A stretch of DNA of 64,000 nucleotides from Litchfieldella xinjiangensis. Its GTDB lineage: Bacteria > Pseudomonadota > Gammaproteobacteria > Pseudomonadales > Halomonadaceae. The position numbers and the translations under genes were made by a program. Positions 9,263 to 19,412 of the stretch are shown here, one piece after another. Where the stretch lies: the NCBI RefSeq assembly GCF_000759345.1, contig NZ_JPZL01000002.1, positions 930,001-994,000 on the forward strand, given 5' to 3'. The notes beneath the pieces were generated by a model that did no database searches, was not told the origin of the DNA, and worked only from the letters and a program-made list of their open reading frames with translations. Position 1 is the stretch's first letter, and each line of letters starts with the position of its first letter.

Positions 9263-9751
9263 ATGCAAGACAAAACGTTTAGCAACTTTACCGAACAGAC
9301 TCGCAGCTTCTTCGAACCCATGCGCAAGATGAACAGCATGATGCTCGACAACATGGAGAAGATGACCCATTACCAGCTTGAGTCCATGAAGCGCTATAGC
9401 CAATTGGCTACGGAGCGCATGCGCGATGCAGGTGAAATCAAGGATGCAGAAAGCATGCGTGAGTTCGGTTCGCGTCAGGCCGAGGTCATGAACGACATGT
9501 CGAAGCAGATGCTCGAGGATGCACGAGCGATGGCGGAGCTCAGCGTTCAATTTACCAATGAAATGAGCACGCTGTTCGCTGAAGCGGGTCGTGAGGTCGC
9601 GGAAAAGGCGGCAAACGCGCCCCAGGCCCAAGCCGCCCAGGCGAGCAACGCCGATACCGGTAAGAGCGACAATACCAACTCTACCAAGAGCGACAATGCC
9701 AAGAGCGAGCCCGCGAAAGCCACGAGCCAATCGAACCGCAAGAATTCTTGA
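9263..9751 (+). CDS. Phasin (PHA granule-associated protein)
   Basis: This 162-residue, largely helical protein is rich in Met, Glu, Gln and Ala, with the phasin-type pattern FFEPMRKMNSMMLDNMEKM and a low-complexity Lys/Ser/Asn/Ala tail. Phasins coat PHA granules and control their number and size. The ATG at 9263 was chosen because GGAGGA lies a few bases before it. It is followed by a hairpin and by phaC, so the granule coat protein and the polymerase are adjacent. Confidence 0.85.
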   Translation: MQDKTFSNFTEQTRSFFEPMRKMNSMMLDNMEKMTHYQLESMKRYSQLATERMRDAGEIKDAESMREFGSRQAEVMNDMSKQMLEDARAMAELSVQFTNEMSTLFAEAGREVAEKAANAPQAQAAQASNADTGKSDNTNSTKSDNAKSEPAKATSQSNRKNS

Positions 9752-9758
9752 TGATATA

Positions 9759-9776
9759 GGGCCGCTTCGGCGGCCC
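9759..9776 (+). terminator. UUCG hairpin after the phasin gene
   Basis: GGGCCGC and GCGGCCC form a 7-bp stem around a TTCG tetraloop 8 bases after the phasin stop codon. No T run follows, so it may be a partial terminator or an mRNA 3' stabiliser that allows high phasin and lower phaC expression. Confidence 0.5.
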
Positions 9777-9886
9777 TCAATATATGGGTGCTTGTCACGC
9801 ATAATGAGCGCAAGGCCGTGGTGCCTTGCTCTTAATTCCATAGAACAACAGTTCGTATGAGCGACACGAGTCGTTAGGAGAGGCGA

Positions 9887-11719
9887 ATGCAGTCCGGGTC
9901 TCAGCAGCCTTCGCGGGCCGAGTGGGAGCAGTGGTCAGGCCAGCTCGATACGATCGGCAAGGAATATCAAGCATTAATGCGCGACATGCTGGAGCGCGCG
10001 ATTCCCAGTGAATCAGCGCAAACCGTCTACGATGATATGCGCGATGCGTTTCAATCAGGGCTGAATGCCTTGATGAGCAACCCGATGGCCTGGAGTCAGG
10101 TTCAGATGCGTCTGGTTCAGGACCAGGCGGCGTTATGGCAACACGGCTTGCGTGAATTGGCAGGTGAAAAAGTCCCTGCGTTGGTAGAGCCTGACCGAAG
10201 CGACCGCCGTTTCAAGGATCCTGGCTGGTATGAAGACCCTGTCTACCACACCATCCTTCAGCAATATCTGCTCTTTTCCCAGCGTGTCGAAGAGGTCATC
10301 GAAACGCTCGAGCTGCCTGAGTCCCGCAAGCGTAACCTCGAGTTCTACGCCCGCCAGTGCATCAGTGCCCTGGCACCCTCGAATTTCGTGTCGACCAATC
10401 CCGAAGTGGTCCGGCTGACCAAGGAGACCCAAGGGCAGAACCTGCTCGATGGGTTATCGCGCCTAAGGGAGGATCTGGCCAACTCGGCTGAGGGGCTCAA
10501 CGTCTCAATGACGGATCGGAGCGCCTTCAGCGTCGGAGAGAACATTGCCGTGACACCGGGTAGTGTCATCTACGAGAACGAGTTGATCCAGCTGATCCAG
10601 TACAGTCCCACAACGGAAACGGTATTCAAGACCCCGCTACTGATCGTGCCGCCCTGGATCAACAAGTATTACATCCTCGACCTTCGCGAAGACAACTCCT
10701 TCGTCAAATGGCTCGTCGATCAAGGCCATACGGTCTTCCTGATTTCGTGGCGCAACCCCGGACCGGAACAGCGTGACCTGACTTGGGCCGACTACATGCA
10801 GATGGGGCCCATCGAGGCCATGGGAGCCATTGAGCAGGCGTGTGGTGAAAAGTCGGTCAACCTGATGGGGTATTGTGTCGGCGGGACGCTAACAGCGACT
10901 ACCGTTGCCTATTTGACCAGTACCCGGCGTGCGCGCAAGGTGCGTTCGGTCACCTACCTGGCGACGCTTCAAGACTTCAGCGATCCCGGCGAGATCGGTG
11001 TGTTCCTCACCGAGCCTATTCTCGACGGGGTGGAGAAGCAGTTGGAGCAACAAGGGTACCTGGACGGTCGCGTCATGGCCTTTTCCTTCAACCTTTTACG
11101 CGAGAAGGACCTGTTTTGGTCATTCTTCGTCAATAATTATCTGAAGGGTGAACTACCTGCGGCCTTCGATCTACTCTACTGGAATACCGATGGCACCAAT
11201 CTCCCCGCTGCCACCCATGGATGGTACCTGCGGCATATGTACCTTGAAAATCGCCTGGTCGAGCCGGGGGGCATCGAGCTCGATGGCGTCAAGATAGATC
11301 TGCGCAAGGTATCTACGCCGAGTTACTTCATTTCGGCACGGGAGGATCATATCGCCAAATGGAACAGCACCTACGGCGGGACCCAGCTGCCCAAGGGGCC
11401 GGTCACTTTCGTGCTGGGCGGTTCGGGACATATCGCCGGTATTGTCAATCCACCGCACAAGAACAAGTATGGCTATTGGACCAACCAGGCGCTCCCCGCA
11501 GAGCCACAGGAATGGTTGGACGCAGCGACCTTCAACGAAGGTTCCTGGTGGCCTCACTGGCAGGCCTGGATGACAGACAATGGCTACGTCGATAGCCAGA
11601 AACGAGTCACCGCGCGGACACCGGGGGAGGGAGAATTGCCGATGCTCGAGCCGGCCCCCGGCCGCTATGTGCGCCAGACTATTCCCGACGTGTTGGCAGA
11701 AGTCCCCGCCAAAGAATAA
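9887..11719 (+). CDS. phaC: Class I poly(3-hydroxyalkanoate) synthase
   Basis: This 610-residue protein has the usual class I length. The lipase-like box is GYCVGGT, with the catalytic Cys at about residue 330 in place of Ser. The partner Asp lies in ISAREDHIAKW and the His in GGSGHIAGIVNPP. The enzyme polymerises 3-hydroxyacyl-CoA into storage polyester on the granule surface. The WINKYYILDL segment is also characteristic. It follows the phasin gene and ends in a bidirectional terminator. Confidence 0.95.
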   Translation: MQSGSQQPSRAEWEQWSGQLDTIGKEYQALMRDMLERAIPSESAQTVYDDMRDAFQSGLNALMSNPMAWSQVQMRLVQDQAALWQHGLRELAGEKVPALVEPDRSDRRFKDPGWYEDPVYHTILQQYLLFSQRVEEVIETLELPESRKRNLEFYARQCISALAPSNFVSTNPEVVRLTKETQGQNLLDGLSRLREDLANSAEGLNVSMTDRSAFSVGENIAVTPGSVIYENELIQLIQYSPTTETVFKTPLLIVPPWINKYYILDLREDNSFVKWLVDQGHTVFLISWRNPGPEQRDLTWADYMQMGPIEAMGAIEQACGEKSVNLMGYCVGGTLTATTVAYLTSTRRARKVRSVTYLATLQDFSDPGEIGVFLTEPILDGVEKQLEQQGYLDGRVMAFSFNLLREKDLFWSFFVNNYLKGELPAAFDLLYWNTDGTNLPAATHGWYLRHMYLENRLVEPGGIELDGVKIDLRKVSTPSYFISAREDHIAKWNSTYGGTQLPKGPVTFVLGGSGHIAGIVNPPHKNKYGYWTNQALPAEPQEWLDAATFNEGSWWPHWQAWMTDNGYVDSQKRVTARTPGEGELPMLEPAPGRYVRQTIPDVLAEVPAKE

Positions 11720-11742
11720 TGTCTGTTCGAGCGACACGAAAA

Positions 11743-11765
11743 GGCCCGCGATTGCGGGCCTTTTT
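11743..11765. terminator. Bidirectional intrinsic terminator between phaC and lnt
   Basis: GGCCCGC and GCGGGCC pair around GATT. The stem is followed by five T on the plus strand and preceded by four A, so it can end both the phaC transcript and the opposing lnt transcript. Confidence 0.85.
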
Positions 11766-11787
11766 CATGGCAGCAGGGTGGATTCGT

Positions 11788-13272
11788 TTACTCGTGATGG
11801 CCTGCGGGGGTGCGCTGGAACCAGCGAAGCCCCGTCAGCAACAGCAAACATGCCAATGCCCAGGTGGGCCAACTGCCCGTACGTGTGAATGGTGTATGTC
11901 CCTGCATGGCGGTGACCTCCCCCTGCAAGCTTGCGGTCTCGAATTGTGGAAGCCGCTCGGTGACATTTCCCTGGGGATCGATAATCGCCGTGACGCCGTT
12001 ATTGGTGGCACGCAGCACGTAGCGGCCGTTTTCCAGAGCGCGTAACCGTGCCATTTGAAGATGTTGCAGCGGACCGATCGATTCCCCGAACCAGGTATCG
12101 TTGGAGACGGTCAGCAGGATGTCGGCGTCCCTTGCCCGCTTGGCGACCAGCTCTGGGTAAACGATTTCATAGCAAATGGCGCTACCGATGGTCAAACCGG
12201 CGGCCTGGATCGGCTCGGGATCGGAACTGCCCGCCGTGAAGCTCGACATTGGCAAGTCAAAGAAGGCGATGATGCCGCGAAGCAGGCTTTCAAGGGGAAG
12301 ATATTCACCGAAGGGAACGAGGTGTTCCTTGCGGTAGACCCCTTCGACATCACCCGCGCCGATCACGCTATTGAAGTAGCGTCCCTCGGTATCGCGCTGC
12401 ACGATCCCCGTCAGCAAGGCGATATCTGGGGGCAGGGTGGACTGAAGCCGCTCGAGCACTGGAATGGCATCTTCCTCGAGCATGGGCAGGGCGGTTTCCG
12501 GCCACACGATCAAGTCGATATCCTCGCCCTGGGCGCGGGTCAGTTGGGTATAGGTATTGGCGGCGGTCCGTTGGCCCTCGGCAGTCCACTTCATCAATTG
12601 GGGCAAGTTGCCTTGCAGGAGCGCCACTCGGTGGTTCGTCTCGTCAGCAGTCGTCCAGGCGTGGGGTAGCAACAAGGGAGCGGCCCATAAGGCAGCGATG
12701 GGCAAAGCGGCCAGCCATTGCCGACGCAGCAGTTCGACACCCAGCGTGCCGGTCAGCGCCGTGATCAGACTCAGCGCATAGACGCCGCCGATAGGCGCCC
12801 AGGACGCCAACGGAGAGTCGACATGGGCATTGCCGAGGAGCAGCCAGGGGAAACCGGTAAAGGCATAGGTACGCAGTACTTCGCCGAGTACCCAGGCGCC
12901 GGCGAAGGAGAGGGCCGCGAAGCGCGCCCCGGCAATCAGGCGATACAGCCACAACGTCGCGGCATAGAAGAGCGCCAGGGTCGCCACGAACAGGACGGTG
13001 AGAAAGACGGCCAGCGGAACGCCGGTGTAACCGTAATCGTGGATGGAGACATACACCCAGGACGTTCCGGAGCCAAACAGGCCGACGCCGTAAGCCCAGC
13101 CCCTCAGGGCGGCTTGGCGAGGGGTAAGGTCGAGAATACCCCAATACATCAGGGCAATGGCCACCGGTCCCAACCACCAGAGACCGAAGGGGGAGGCGGT
13201 GAGCGTGGTCAATCCACCCGCAATCAGCGCGACCAGATAGCCACGCATCGGGGTGAGGTGCAATGCACTCAT
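11788..13272 (-). CDS. lnt: Apolipoprotein N-acyltransferase
   Basis: This 494-residue protein has several N-terminal transmembrane helices followed by a periplasmic nitrilase-like domain. The catalytic Glu lies in VWPETALPM, the Lys in YRKEHLVPFGEY and the Cys in GSAICYEIVYP. Lnt adds the third acyl chain to the N-terminal Cys of lipoproteins in the inner membrane. It is last in the minus-strand block behind corC, the usual order in gammaproteobacteria. Confidence 0.93.
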   Translation of the reverse strand: MSALHLTPMRGYLVALIAGGLTTLTASPFGLWWLGPVAIALMYWGILDLTPRQAALRGWAYGVGLFGSGTSWVYVSIHDYGYTGVPLAVFLTVLFVATLALFYAATLWLYRLIAGARFAALSFAGAWVLGEVLRTYAFTGFPWLLLGNAHVDSPLASWAPIGGVYALSLITALTGTLGVELLRRQWLAALPIAALWAAPLLLPHAWTTADETNHRVALLQGNLPQLMKWTAEGQRTAANTYTQLTRAQGEDIDLIVWPETALPMLEEDAIPVLERLQSTLPPDIALLTGIVQRDTEGRYFNSVIGAGDVEGVYRKEHLVPFGEYLPLESLLRGIIAFFDLPMSSFTAGSSDPEPIQAAGLTIGSAICYEIVYPELVAKRARDADILLTVSNDTWFGESIGPLQHLQMARLRALENGRYVLRATNNGVTAIIDPQGNVTERLPQFETASLQGEVTAMQGHTPFTRTGSWPTWALACLLLLTGLRWFQRTPAGHHE

Positions 13273-13300
13273 GCGGATTTCCTTGGCATGGACTGGCGGA

Positions 13301-14182
13301 TCAGTCGTCGTATTCTTCGGCGACGGCGTCCTGGCGGGGTTCAGCCTGAAGCAGGCGGATACGGCGGTTGTCGGCGTTCAGCACGGTGAACCGCCAGATT
13401 CCAAGATCGGCATGTTCACCCCGACGGGGCAAGTGGCCGAAACGCTGCATGACCAGGCCACCCACGGTGTCGAAGGCTTCATCGGAGAATTCGGTATCGA
13501 AGCGCTCGTTGAAATCCTCGATCGGTGTCAGAGCGCGAATGGCATAGCTGCCATCGCCGAGATCGCGAATATCCTCTTCCTCATCAATGTCATGCTCGTC
13601 CTCGATATCACCCACGATCTGCTCGAGAATATCCTCGATAGTGACGATGCCAGCGGTTCCGCCGTACTCGTCCACCACCACCGCCATGTGGTTATGGGTA
13701 TCCCTGAATTCCTTGAGCAAGCTGTTCAACCGCTTGGATTCCGGAACGAACATGGCGGGACGGAGCACACTGCGCAGCTCGAAGGAATCCTGGCTAGCCT
13801 GTTTCTGACACAATAAAGGCAACAGGTCCTTGACCAGCAGGATGCCCAGAACTTCATCCAGGTTTTCGCCGACCACCGGATAACGCGAGTGCCCCGTCTC
13901 GAGGATCACCGGCAGATACTCTTCGGTGGGTTGGTCGATCGTGATCGCCGTGACTTGTGAGCGCGGTATGAGCACTTCGCGCACCTGTTGATCGCTGATC
14001 TGCAGGGCGCCCTCGATGATGGTAATAGCATCCTGGTCGAGACGCAGGCGTGATCCCGCCTCGCGGAGAAATTCCAGCAGTTCGTCCCGTGAACTGGGCT
14101 CGTCGCTCTCTGTGGAAAAAGCGCTAAAAAACTTCTCGAGCCAGGACTTGTTGCCGTGGCTGCTCGATCGGTCTTCGCTCAT
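13301..14182 (-). CDS. corC: CorC/HlyC-family CBS-domain protein
   Basis: This 293-residue protein has a tandem CBS pair (for example [14 protein letters not shown] and [20 protein letters not shown]) followed by a C-terminal CorC_HlyC domain. There is no membrane domain. The family is linked to magnesium and cobalt homeostasis, and the CBS pair is thought to bind adenine nucleotides. It overlaps ybeY by 4 bases and precedes lnt, so it belongs to the conserved ybeZ-ybeY-corC-lnt operon. Confidence 0.9.
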   Translation of the reverse strand: MSEDRSSSHGNKSWLEKFFSAFSTESDEPSSRDELLEFLREAGSRLRLDQDAITIIEGALQISDQQVREVLIPRSQVTAITIDQPTEEYLPVILETGHSRYPVVGENLDEVLGILLVKDLLPLLCQKQASQDSFELRSVLRPAMFVPESKRLNSLLKEFRDTHNHMAVVVDEYGGTAGIVTIEDILEQIVGDIEDEHDIDEEEDIRDLGDGSYAIRALTPIEDFNERFDTEFSDEAFDTVGGLVMQRFGHLPRRGEHADLGIWRFTVLNADNRRIRLLQAEPRQDAVAEEYDD

Positions 14183-14703
14183 GCGTCGTGTCTCTCGTCC
14201 TCGATTTCCTGAGCCTCGGCAGGATCCCGATAAGGGTCGGCAATACCGAAACGGGACAGTAGCGTCGTCTCGGCACGCTCCATGACCTCGGCTTCATCAT
14301 CCTCGATATGGTCATACCCCAGCAAATGCAAGGTGCCGTGGATCACCATGTGAGCATAATGGGCTTCAAGCGTCTTGCGCTGTTCCTTTGCTTCGCTAGA
14401 CACGACCGCATGGCAAATCACCAGATCCCCCAGCAATGGCAGGTCGATGCCTGGCGGGCACTCGAAGGGAAACGAGAGCACATTGGTGGGGCGGTCCTTG
14501 TCACGATAGTCATTGTTGAGCGCACGACTTTCTTCTTGCTCGACGAAGCGGACCGTGACTTCATGTCGCGTCTCTTCGGGGTGCAGTTGCAGGACGGCGG
14601 TGATCCAACGCTGTAGCGCCTCGCTGTCAGGCAGCAGGTTGGCTTCGCTGGGGTCCTCCAGCGCGACCTGGCGATCAATGATCGCCGGAGGAGGTTCACT
14701 CAT
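14179..14703 (-). CDS. ybeY: Endoribonuclease / rRNA maturation factor YbeY
   Basis: This 174-residue protein has the zinc motif H-x3-H-x5-H seen in [15 protein letters not shown]. YbeY acts in 16S rRNA 3' maturation and ribosome quality control. It overlaps both neighbours by 4 bases (phoH-like gene upstream, corC downstream), which indicates translational coupling. Confidence 0.93.
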   Translation of the reverse strand: MSEPPPAIIDRQVALEDPSEANLLPDSEALQRWITAVLQLHPEETRHEVTVRFVEQEESRALNNDYRDKDRPTNVLSFPFECPPGIDLPLLGDLVICHAVVSSEAKEQRKTLEAHYAHMVIHGTLHLLGYDHIEDDEAEVMERAETTLLSRFGIADPYRDPAEAQEIEDERHDA

Positions 14704-15782
14704 GAGGAGGGCTCCTGGTCGCCATCGCGCGGCCTTGGCGTGTCCTGCTGCTCCCTGCGCAGCTGATCACGCCGCTGCTTGCGCTCCCGGTCAGCCGCTT
14801 CTTCCTGTGCCTCGAAGTGATCGTAGGCCTCGATGATGCGCTGTACCAGGGGGTGTCGAACGACATCCTTGGCGGCGAAGTGGGTCACACCGATTCCCGG
14901 CGTGTCCTTGAGCACTTCGAGGACCTGAATCAGGCCGGAATTCTGGCCGCGCGGCAGGTCTACCTGGGTGATGTCCCCGGTAATCACCGCTGTCGAGCCG
15001 AAGCCAATACGGGTCAGGAACATCTTCATCTGTTCGCGGGTGGTGTTCTGGCTCTCGTCGAGGATGATGAACGAGTTATTGAGCGTGCGTCCGCGCATGT
15101 AGGCCAGTGGCGCCACCTCGATGACCTGGCGCTCGATTAGCTTGCCCACCTGCTCGAAACCGATCATCTCGTACAATGCGTCATACAAGGGGCGCAGGTA
15201 TGGGTCGATCTTCTGGGCCAGATCGCCCGGCAGGAAACCGAGCTTTTCGCCGGCCTCGACGGCAGGACGCACGAGCAGGATGCGGCGAACCTCTTGCTGG
15301 TTCAGCGCTTCCACAGCGGCTGCGACGGCCAGGTAGGTCTTGCCGGTACCGGCCGGGCCTATCCCGAAGTTGATGTCGTGGTCACGTACGCTCTGGACGT
15401 AATTCTGCTGGTTGAGTCCGCGCGGCTTGATCAATGCCTTGGGGGTGCGCAGCAGGACTTCGCCATCCTCTGGACCTTCTTCTTCCTCAAGGGCTTCGAG
15501 GCCGGATTCCTGAAGAAAGAGATGCACGGTATCGGGCGACAGATCGCCGGCTTCGGCCTCGCGATAGAGATGCTCGATAACATTGGCCGCCGCTTTCACG
15601 CGGGCGCTGGGGCCGGCAAGCTGGAAGGTGTTACCTCGATTGCGCAGGGTGACACCGAGCCGCGACTCGATCAGCTTCAAATGTTCGTCGCGTTGGCCGC
15701 AAAGGTTGGCCAAGCGCATGGGGTCGTTGGGTTCGAGGGTCAGTGTAATGATTCGATTGGCCTGGGAACTGTTCTGGCTCAA
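14700..15782 (-). CDS. ybeZ: PhoH-like ATPase YbeZ
   Basis: This 360-residue protein has an N-terminal KH-like region, a Walker A motif [11 protein letters not shown], and a Walker B-type segment FIILDESQN. PhoH-like proteins are predicted RNA-acting NTPases that partner with YbeY. The C terminus is a charged, low-complexity tail. It overlaps ybeY by 4 bases and lies 127 bases downstream of miaB. Confidence 0.92.
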   Translation of the reverse strand: MSQNSSQANRIITLTLEPNDPMRLANLCGQRDEHLKLIESRLGVTLRNRGNTFQLAGPSARVKAAANVIEHLYREAEAGDLSPDTVHLFLQESGLEALEEEEGPEDGEVLLRTPKALIKPRGLNQQNYVQSVRDHDINFGIGPAGTGKTYLAVAAAVEALNQQEVRRILLVRPAVEAGEKLGFLPGDLAQKIDPYLRPLYDALYEMIGFEQVGKLIERQVIEVAPLAYMRGRTLNNSFIILDESQNTTREQMKMFLTRIGFGSTAVITGDITQVDLPRGQNSGLIQVLEVLKDTPGIGVTHFAAKDVVRHPLVQRIIEAYDHFEAQEEAADRERKQRRDQLRREQQDTPRPRDGDQEPSS

Positions 15783-15909
15783 GAGCAGAGGGTCCGTGGG
15801 TTGCCGAAGGATGAATGGAGCTTACTGCCCCAGGCGGACCCGGGGCAATGCCTGTCAGTTCAAGGTAGACGATATGCGCAGAACAATGCGACTCACCTTG
15901 GGAAGGATC

Positions 15910-17256
15910 TCAGTAGCGCTCGGGGGAGGCCAGCTCACCGCGTAGCGAATTGGGCAGCGCCTCGGTGATCTCGACGTCGACGAAATAACCGATCAATTCC
16001 ACCGGGTTGGCCGCACTGAAATTGACGACTCGGTTGTTCTCGGTACGACCTGAGAGCTGACCGGGATCCCTGGGCGAGAAGCCGGTGACCAGGATGCGTT
16101 CGGTGTTGCCCACCATGCGCCGGCTGATCTGCGCAGTCTGCTGAATGATGCGATCCTGGAGTATGGCCAGGCGCTGCTTCTTCACGGACTCGGGCGTATC
16201 GTCATCCAGAGAGGCGGCCGGCGTTCCGGGGCGCGCCGAGTAGACGAAACTGAATGAGTGGTCGAAGCCGATGCGATGGATAAGATCCATGGTGGCCTCG
16301 AATTCCTCTTCGGTCTCGCCCGGAAAACCGATGATGAAGTCTGACGAGAAGCTGATGTCGGGCCGCAGGGCGCGGATGCGCTCCATCTTGTCGACATATT
16401 CCTCGACCGTATGGCCGCGCTTCATCGCCGCAAGGATGCGGTCGGAGCCAGACTGAACGGGGAGATGAAGATGGCTGACGAGTTCGGGTATTTCGCCATA
16501 GGCCTCGATCAGGCTGTCCGAGAACTCCACGGGGTGCGAGGTGGTGAAACGCACGCGATCGATACCCTCCACGGCAGCCACGCAGGCAATCAGCTCGGCC
16601 AGGTCGATCTCGTCGCCTAGCTGGTTCTCGCCGCGATAGGCATTGACGTTCTGCCCCAGCAGGTTGATCTCGCGCACCCCCTGGTCCGCCAGATGGATGA
16701 TTTCATCCATGACCGCTTCGAAGGGGCGGGAGACCTCTTCCCCGCGGGTATAGGGCACCACGCAGAAGGTGCAATACTTGGAACAGCCCTCCATGATCGA
16801 GACGAAGGCCGTGGCACCGTCGGAAGTGGGCTTGGGCAGGTGGTCGAATTTCTCGATTTCCGGAAAGGTGACGTCGACGACCGATATCTGCTCACTGCTA
16901 CGCCGCGCATCGAGCATGGCCGGAACGCGATGCAGCGTTTGCGGGCCGAAGACCATGTCGACATAGGGTGCGCGCTTGCGCAGGGCTTCGCCCTCCTGGC
17001 TGGCCACGCATCCACCCACCCCGATCACCAGGTCAGGGTTGGTGTCCTTGAGTTTCTTCCAGCGACCGAGCTGATGAAACACCTTCTCCTGTGCCTTTTC
17101 GCGTATCGAGCAGGTGTTGAGAAGGATGACGTCGGCTTCGCGCTCGTCGTGGGTCAATTCGAGCTGATGGGATTCGCCGAGCAGGTCCGCCATGCGGGCA
17201 GAGTCATACTCGTTCATCTGGCAGCCATGAGTCTTGATGAAGAGTTTCTTCGCCAT
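15910..17256 (-). CDS. miaB: tRNA-2-methylthio-N6-dimethylallyladenosine synthase MiaB
   Basis: This radical-SAM methylthiotransferase of 448 residues has the N-terminal cluster-binding region [10 protein letters not shown] and the radical-SAM motif C-x3-C-x2-C in [12 protein letters not shown], followed by a C-terminal TRAM domain. It adds the methylthio group at position 37 of tRNAs reading UNN codons. It heads the minus-strand block miaB-ybeZ-ybeY-corC-lnt. A GC-rich hairpin (15826-15847) without a T run lies before ybeZ. Confidence 0.95.
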   Translation of the reverse strand: MAKKLFIKTHGCQMNEYDSARMADLLGESHQLELTHDEREADVILLNTCSIREKAQEKVFHQLGRWKKLKDTNPDLVIGVGGCVASQEGEALRKRAPYVDMVFGPQTLHRVPAMLDARRSSEQISVVDVTFPEIEKFDHLPKPTSDGATAFVSIMEGCSKYCTFCVVPYTRGEEVSRPFEAVMDEIIHLADQGVREINLLGQNVNAYRGENQLGDEIDLAELIACVAAVEGIDRVRFTTSHPVEFSDSLIEAYGEIPELVSHLHLPVQSGSDRILAAMKRGHTVEEYVDKMERIRALRPDISFSSDFIIGFPGETEEEFEATMDLIHRIGFDHSFSFVYSARPGTPAASLDDDTPESVKKQRLAILQDRIIQQTAQISRRMVGNTERILVTGFSPRDPGQLSGRTENNRVVNFSAANPVELIGYFVDVEITEALPNSLRGELASPERY

Positions 17257-17494
17257 AAGAATACCGTCGAGACGTTGTAAGCGCTCGACCTGTCACCTGT
17301 TGGGGAACGTTGAAAGCCTCGGCCCGGCGGCCGCGATTGGATCTGGGCGCGATTATACGTAACCCGCGCCACCGGGGCCAGTGTCATGCCTGAGCGCCCT
17401 GGGTCTATGCTATTCTTGCCGCTTCGACGACTGCGACAGTGTCTCGCGGGTCGCAGCCATTAACGGCACTACCGACGTCAACGACAGGGGCACT

Positions 17495-17824
17495 ATGGCG
17501 GCCAAGCCCATTTATCGAGTGGTTTTTCACAATCAGGGAGAAATCTGGGAACTCTATGCCCGGGAGATCTTTCAGAGTGATCTGTGGGGATTCATCGAGG
17601 TCGAGGCCTTCGTCTTCGAAGATGCCTCTAAACTGGTGGTCGATCCGTCCTCGGAAAAGCTACGGCGCACATTCGATGGAGTGAGCCGTAGTTACATTCC
17701 CTTGAACGCCATCGTTCGCATCGACGAGGTAGAACGTGAGGGAACGCCCAAGGCCATCAAGGCCGAGGGCAAAGTGGCGGAGTTCCCCCGCCCGGCGGGT
17801 TGGCCACCTCGACCTGAAGAGTGA
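17495..17824 (+). CDS. DUF1820 family protein
   Basis: This 109-residue protein reads AAKPIYRVVFHNQGEIWELY near the start and SYIPLNAIVRIDEVE later, which I recognise as the DUF1820 family of gammaproteobacteria. The function is unknown. The ATG at 17495 is chosen because AGGGG lies 5 bases before it and the family signature begins right after it. The gene is divergent from miaB. Confidence 0.75.
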   Translation: MAAKPIYRVVFHNQGEIWELYAREIFQSDLWGFIEVEAFVFEDASKLVVDPSSEKLRRTFDGVSRSYIPLNAIVRIDEVEREGTPKAIKAEGKVAEFPRPAGWPPRPEE

Positions 17825-18026
17825 TTAAAAAATAACCGATTTAAGGCGTTGCCAGGCAGACCGGCACTCTACCTGGCGCTCAAAGTCGGTTTTCCCAAGA
17901 CTTATCCACAGAAAGTGTGGATGAGGTCAGTCTCATCGCGATCGTGGCCACAGGATGTGGAGCGTCGCACGCGGGGGATGTCAGCGCTTCCTGGAGCCTT
18001 TCGACAGTTATCAAGATGGCATAAAC

Positions 18027-18674
18027 ATGCGTAAACACAATGTTCTTCTGGTGGCGGGCCTTGCCGCTGCCTTCTGGGTCATGCCCGTGGCTGCCCAAGA
18101 CTCAGGCGATGACGCACAGGCGGGCAGTGACGGCCAGCGCTGGGTGTCAGATGAATTGACGACGTTCGTACGCAGCGGACCGACCGACGGCTATCGTATC
18201 GTGGGGACCCTGACCGCAGGTGAGCCGGTCACCGTGCTCGATACCAGTGGTGACTATACCCAGGTCAGGGATAGCGACGGCGAGAGCGTATGGATCCTTT
18301 CGAGCGAGCTTCAGTCCGAACCCAGCGCAATCCAGCGGCTGCCTGAAGTGCAGGAACGAGTCATGACGCTCAGCGAAGAACTCGAAGGTATCAATAGCGA
18401 ATGGCAGGGGCGGGTCGCTTCGATGACCGAGACACTGGAAGCGCGCGATGAGCGCATCCAGGAACTCGAGGCGCGCAACAACCAACTCGATCGACAGGCG
18501 AACGAGGCCCAGCAGACCATTCGTGGCTTGCAGGCGAGGCTGGACACGCAGGAAGAAGACTTGCTGATGCGCTATTTCATGTATGGCGGGGGCGTGGCGG
18601 GCGCAGGTCTTGTCGTCGGCCTCCTGGTGCCGCATTTGCCCAGACGCCGTAAGAAACGTGATCGCTGGTTCTGA
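18027..18674 (+). CDS. SH3-domain membrane protein (YgiM/TIGR04211 type)
   Basis: This 215-residue protein begins with a signal peptide ending near VAAQD. A bacterial SH3 domain follows (about residues 35-100, with TTFVRSGPTDGYRIVGTL). Then comes a long coiled coil, and finally a C-terminal transmembrane helix with a basic tail (RRRKKRDRW). This layout matches YgiM-like proteins of the cell envelope. The ATG at 18027 gives a clean signal peptide. Confidence 0.75.
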   Translation: MRKHNVLLVAGLAAAFWVMPVAAQDSGDDAQAGSDGQRWVSDELTTFVRSGPTDGYRIVGTLTAGEPVTVLDTSGDYTQVRDSDGESVWILSSELQSEPSAIQRLPEVQERVMTLSEELEGINSEWQGRVASMTETLEARDERIQELEARNNQLDRQANEAQQTIRGLQARLDTQEEDLLMRYFMYGGGVAGAGLVVGLLVPHLPRRRKKRDRWF

Positions 18675-18683
18675 GGATAACGC

Positions 18684-19364
18684 ATGACCGATGATTCACC
18701 GCTTACCAATGAATGGCTGGCGCGCTGGCGAGAAGGGCGGATTGGCTTCCATCGTGATACGCCGCACCCCGCACTAAGCCATCATTGGCCTGAGCTTGGC
18801 GTGCCGGCCGGGACCAAGGTACTGGTGCCGTTGTGTGGCAAGAGCCTGGATATGCGTTGGTTGGCTGAGCGGGGGCATCCCGTGCTGGGCCTCGAGCTCT
18901 CTCTCGAAGCCATCGAGCAGTTCACGGCCGAGGGGGGAGGGGAAGTCCTGCGCTTTCGCCAGGGCGACTTCGAGGTCTGGCGTCAGGGGAGTATCGAATT
19001 GTGGGGAGGTGACTTCTTCCATTTTCACATCGAGCAGGCGGCCGAAATCGGCGCCTTCTACGACCGTGCTGCACTGATTGCCCTGCCGGAGGCAACCCGG
19101 CAACGGTATGCGTTTCACCTGGCGCAGCTGATACCCCCTGGCGCGCGGGGTCTATTGATCAGCCTGGTCAGAGCGCCCGGAGATGATCGCGGGCCGCCCT
19201 ACAGCGTCGATGCCCGAGAAGTGATTCGTTTGCTTGGCCCTAACTTCGAACTCACTCATCTCGAAGATGGCGAGCTTGAGGAGAATGGCTGGCAGGAAAG
19301 TGTCTGGTCGCTGGTGCGGCGCGGACCGAGAGGCGTCGAGAAGGTGGGTACGGATAACGCGTAA
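18684..19364 (+). CDS. tpm: Thiopurine S-methyltransferase
   Basis: This 226-residue SAM-dependent enzyme has the bacterial TPMT pattern: an N-terminal WLARWREGRIGFHRD and the SAM-binding KVLVPLCGKSLDM, with a conserved D and R near the middle. In bacteria it methylates thiopurines and has been linked to tellurite and selenite methylation. It starts 10 bases after the preceding gene and may be co-transcribed. Confidence 0.88.
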   Translation: MTDDSPLTNEWLARWREGRIGFHRDTPHPALSHHWPELGVPAGTKVLVPLCGKSLDMRWLAERGHPVLGLELSLEAIEQFTAEGGGEVLRFRQGDFEVWRQGSIELWGGDFFHFHIEQAAEIGAFYDRAALIALPEATRQRYAFHLAQLIPPGARGLLISLVRAPGDDRGPPYSVDAREVIRLLGPNFELTHLEDGELEENGWQESVWSLVRRGPRGVEKVGTDNA

Positions 19365-19378
19365 TACGGGAGTCAGGA

Positions 19379-19400
19379 CGCTGCGGAACCTACCGCAGCG
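19379..19400. terminator. Hairpin between convergent tpm and yajG
   Basis: CGCTGCGG and CCGCAGCG form a perfect 8-bp stem with a 6-base loop between two converging genes. There is no T run, so intrinsic termination is only likely, not certain. Confidence 0.4.
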
Positions 19401-19412
19401 CCCTGCGTGGCA

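Noticed and set aside
12718-13389. Long plus-strand frame opposite lnt
   Set aside because: It is antisense to a clear lnt gene and gives a Gly/Arg/Gln-rich product without a domain.
15826-15847. Terminator between miaB and ybeZ
   Set aside because: The GC stem TGCCCC/GGGGCA has no T run on the minus strand, so termination there is not supported.
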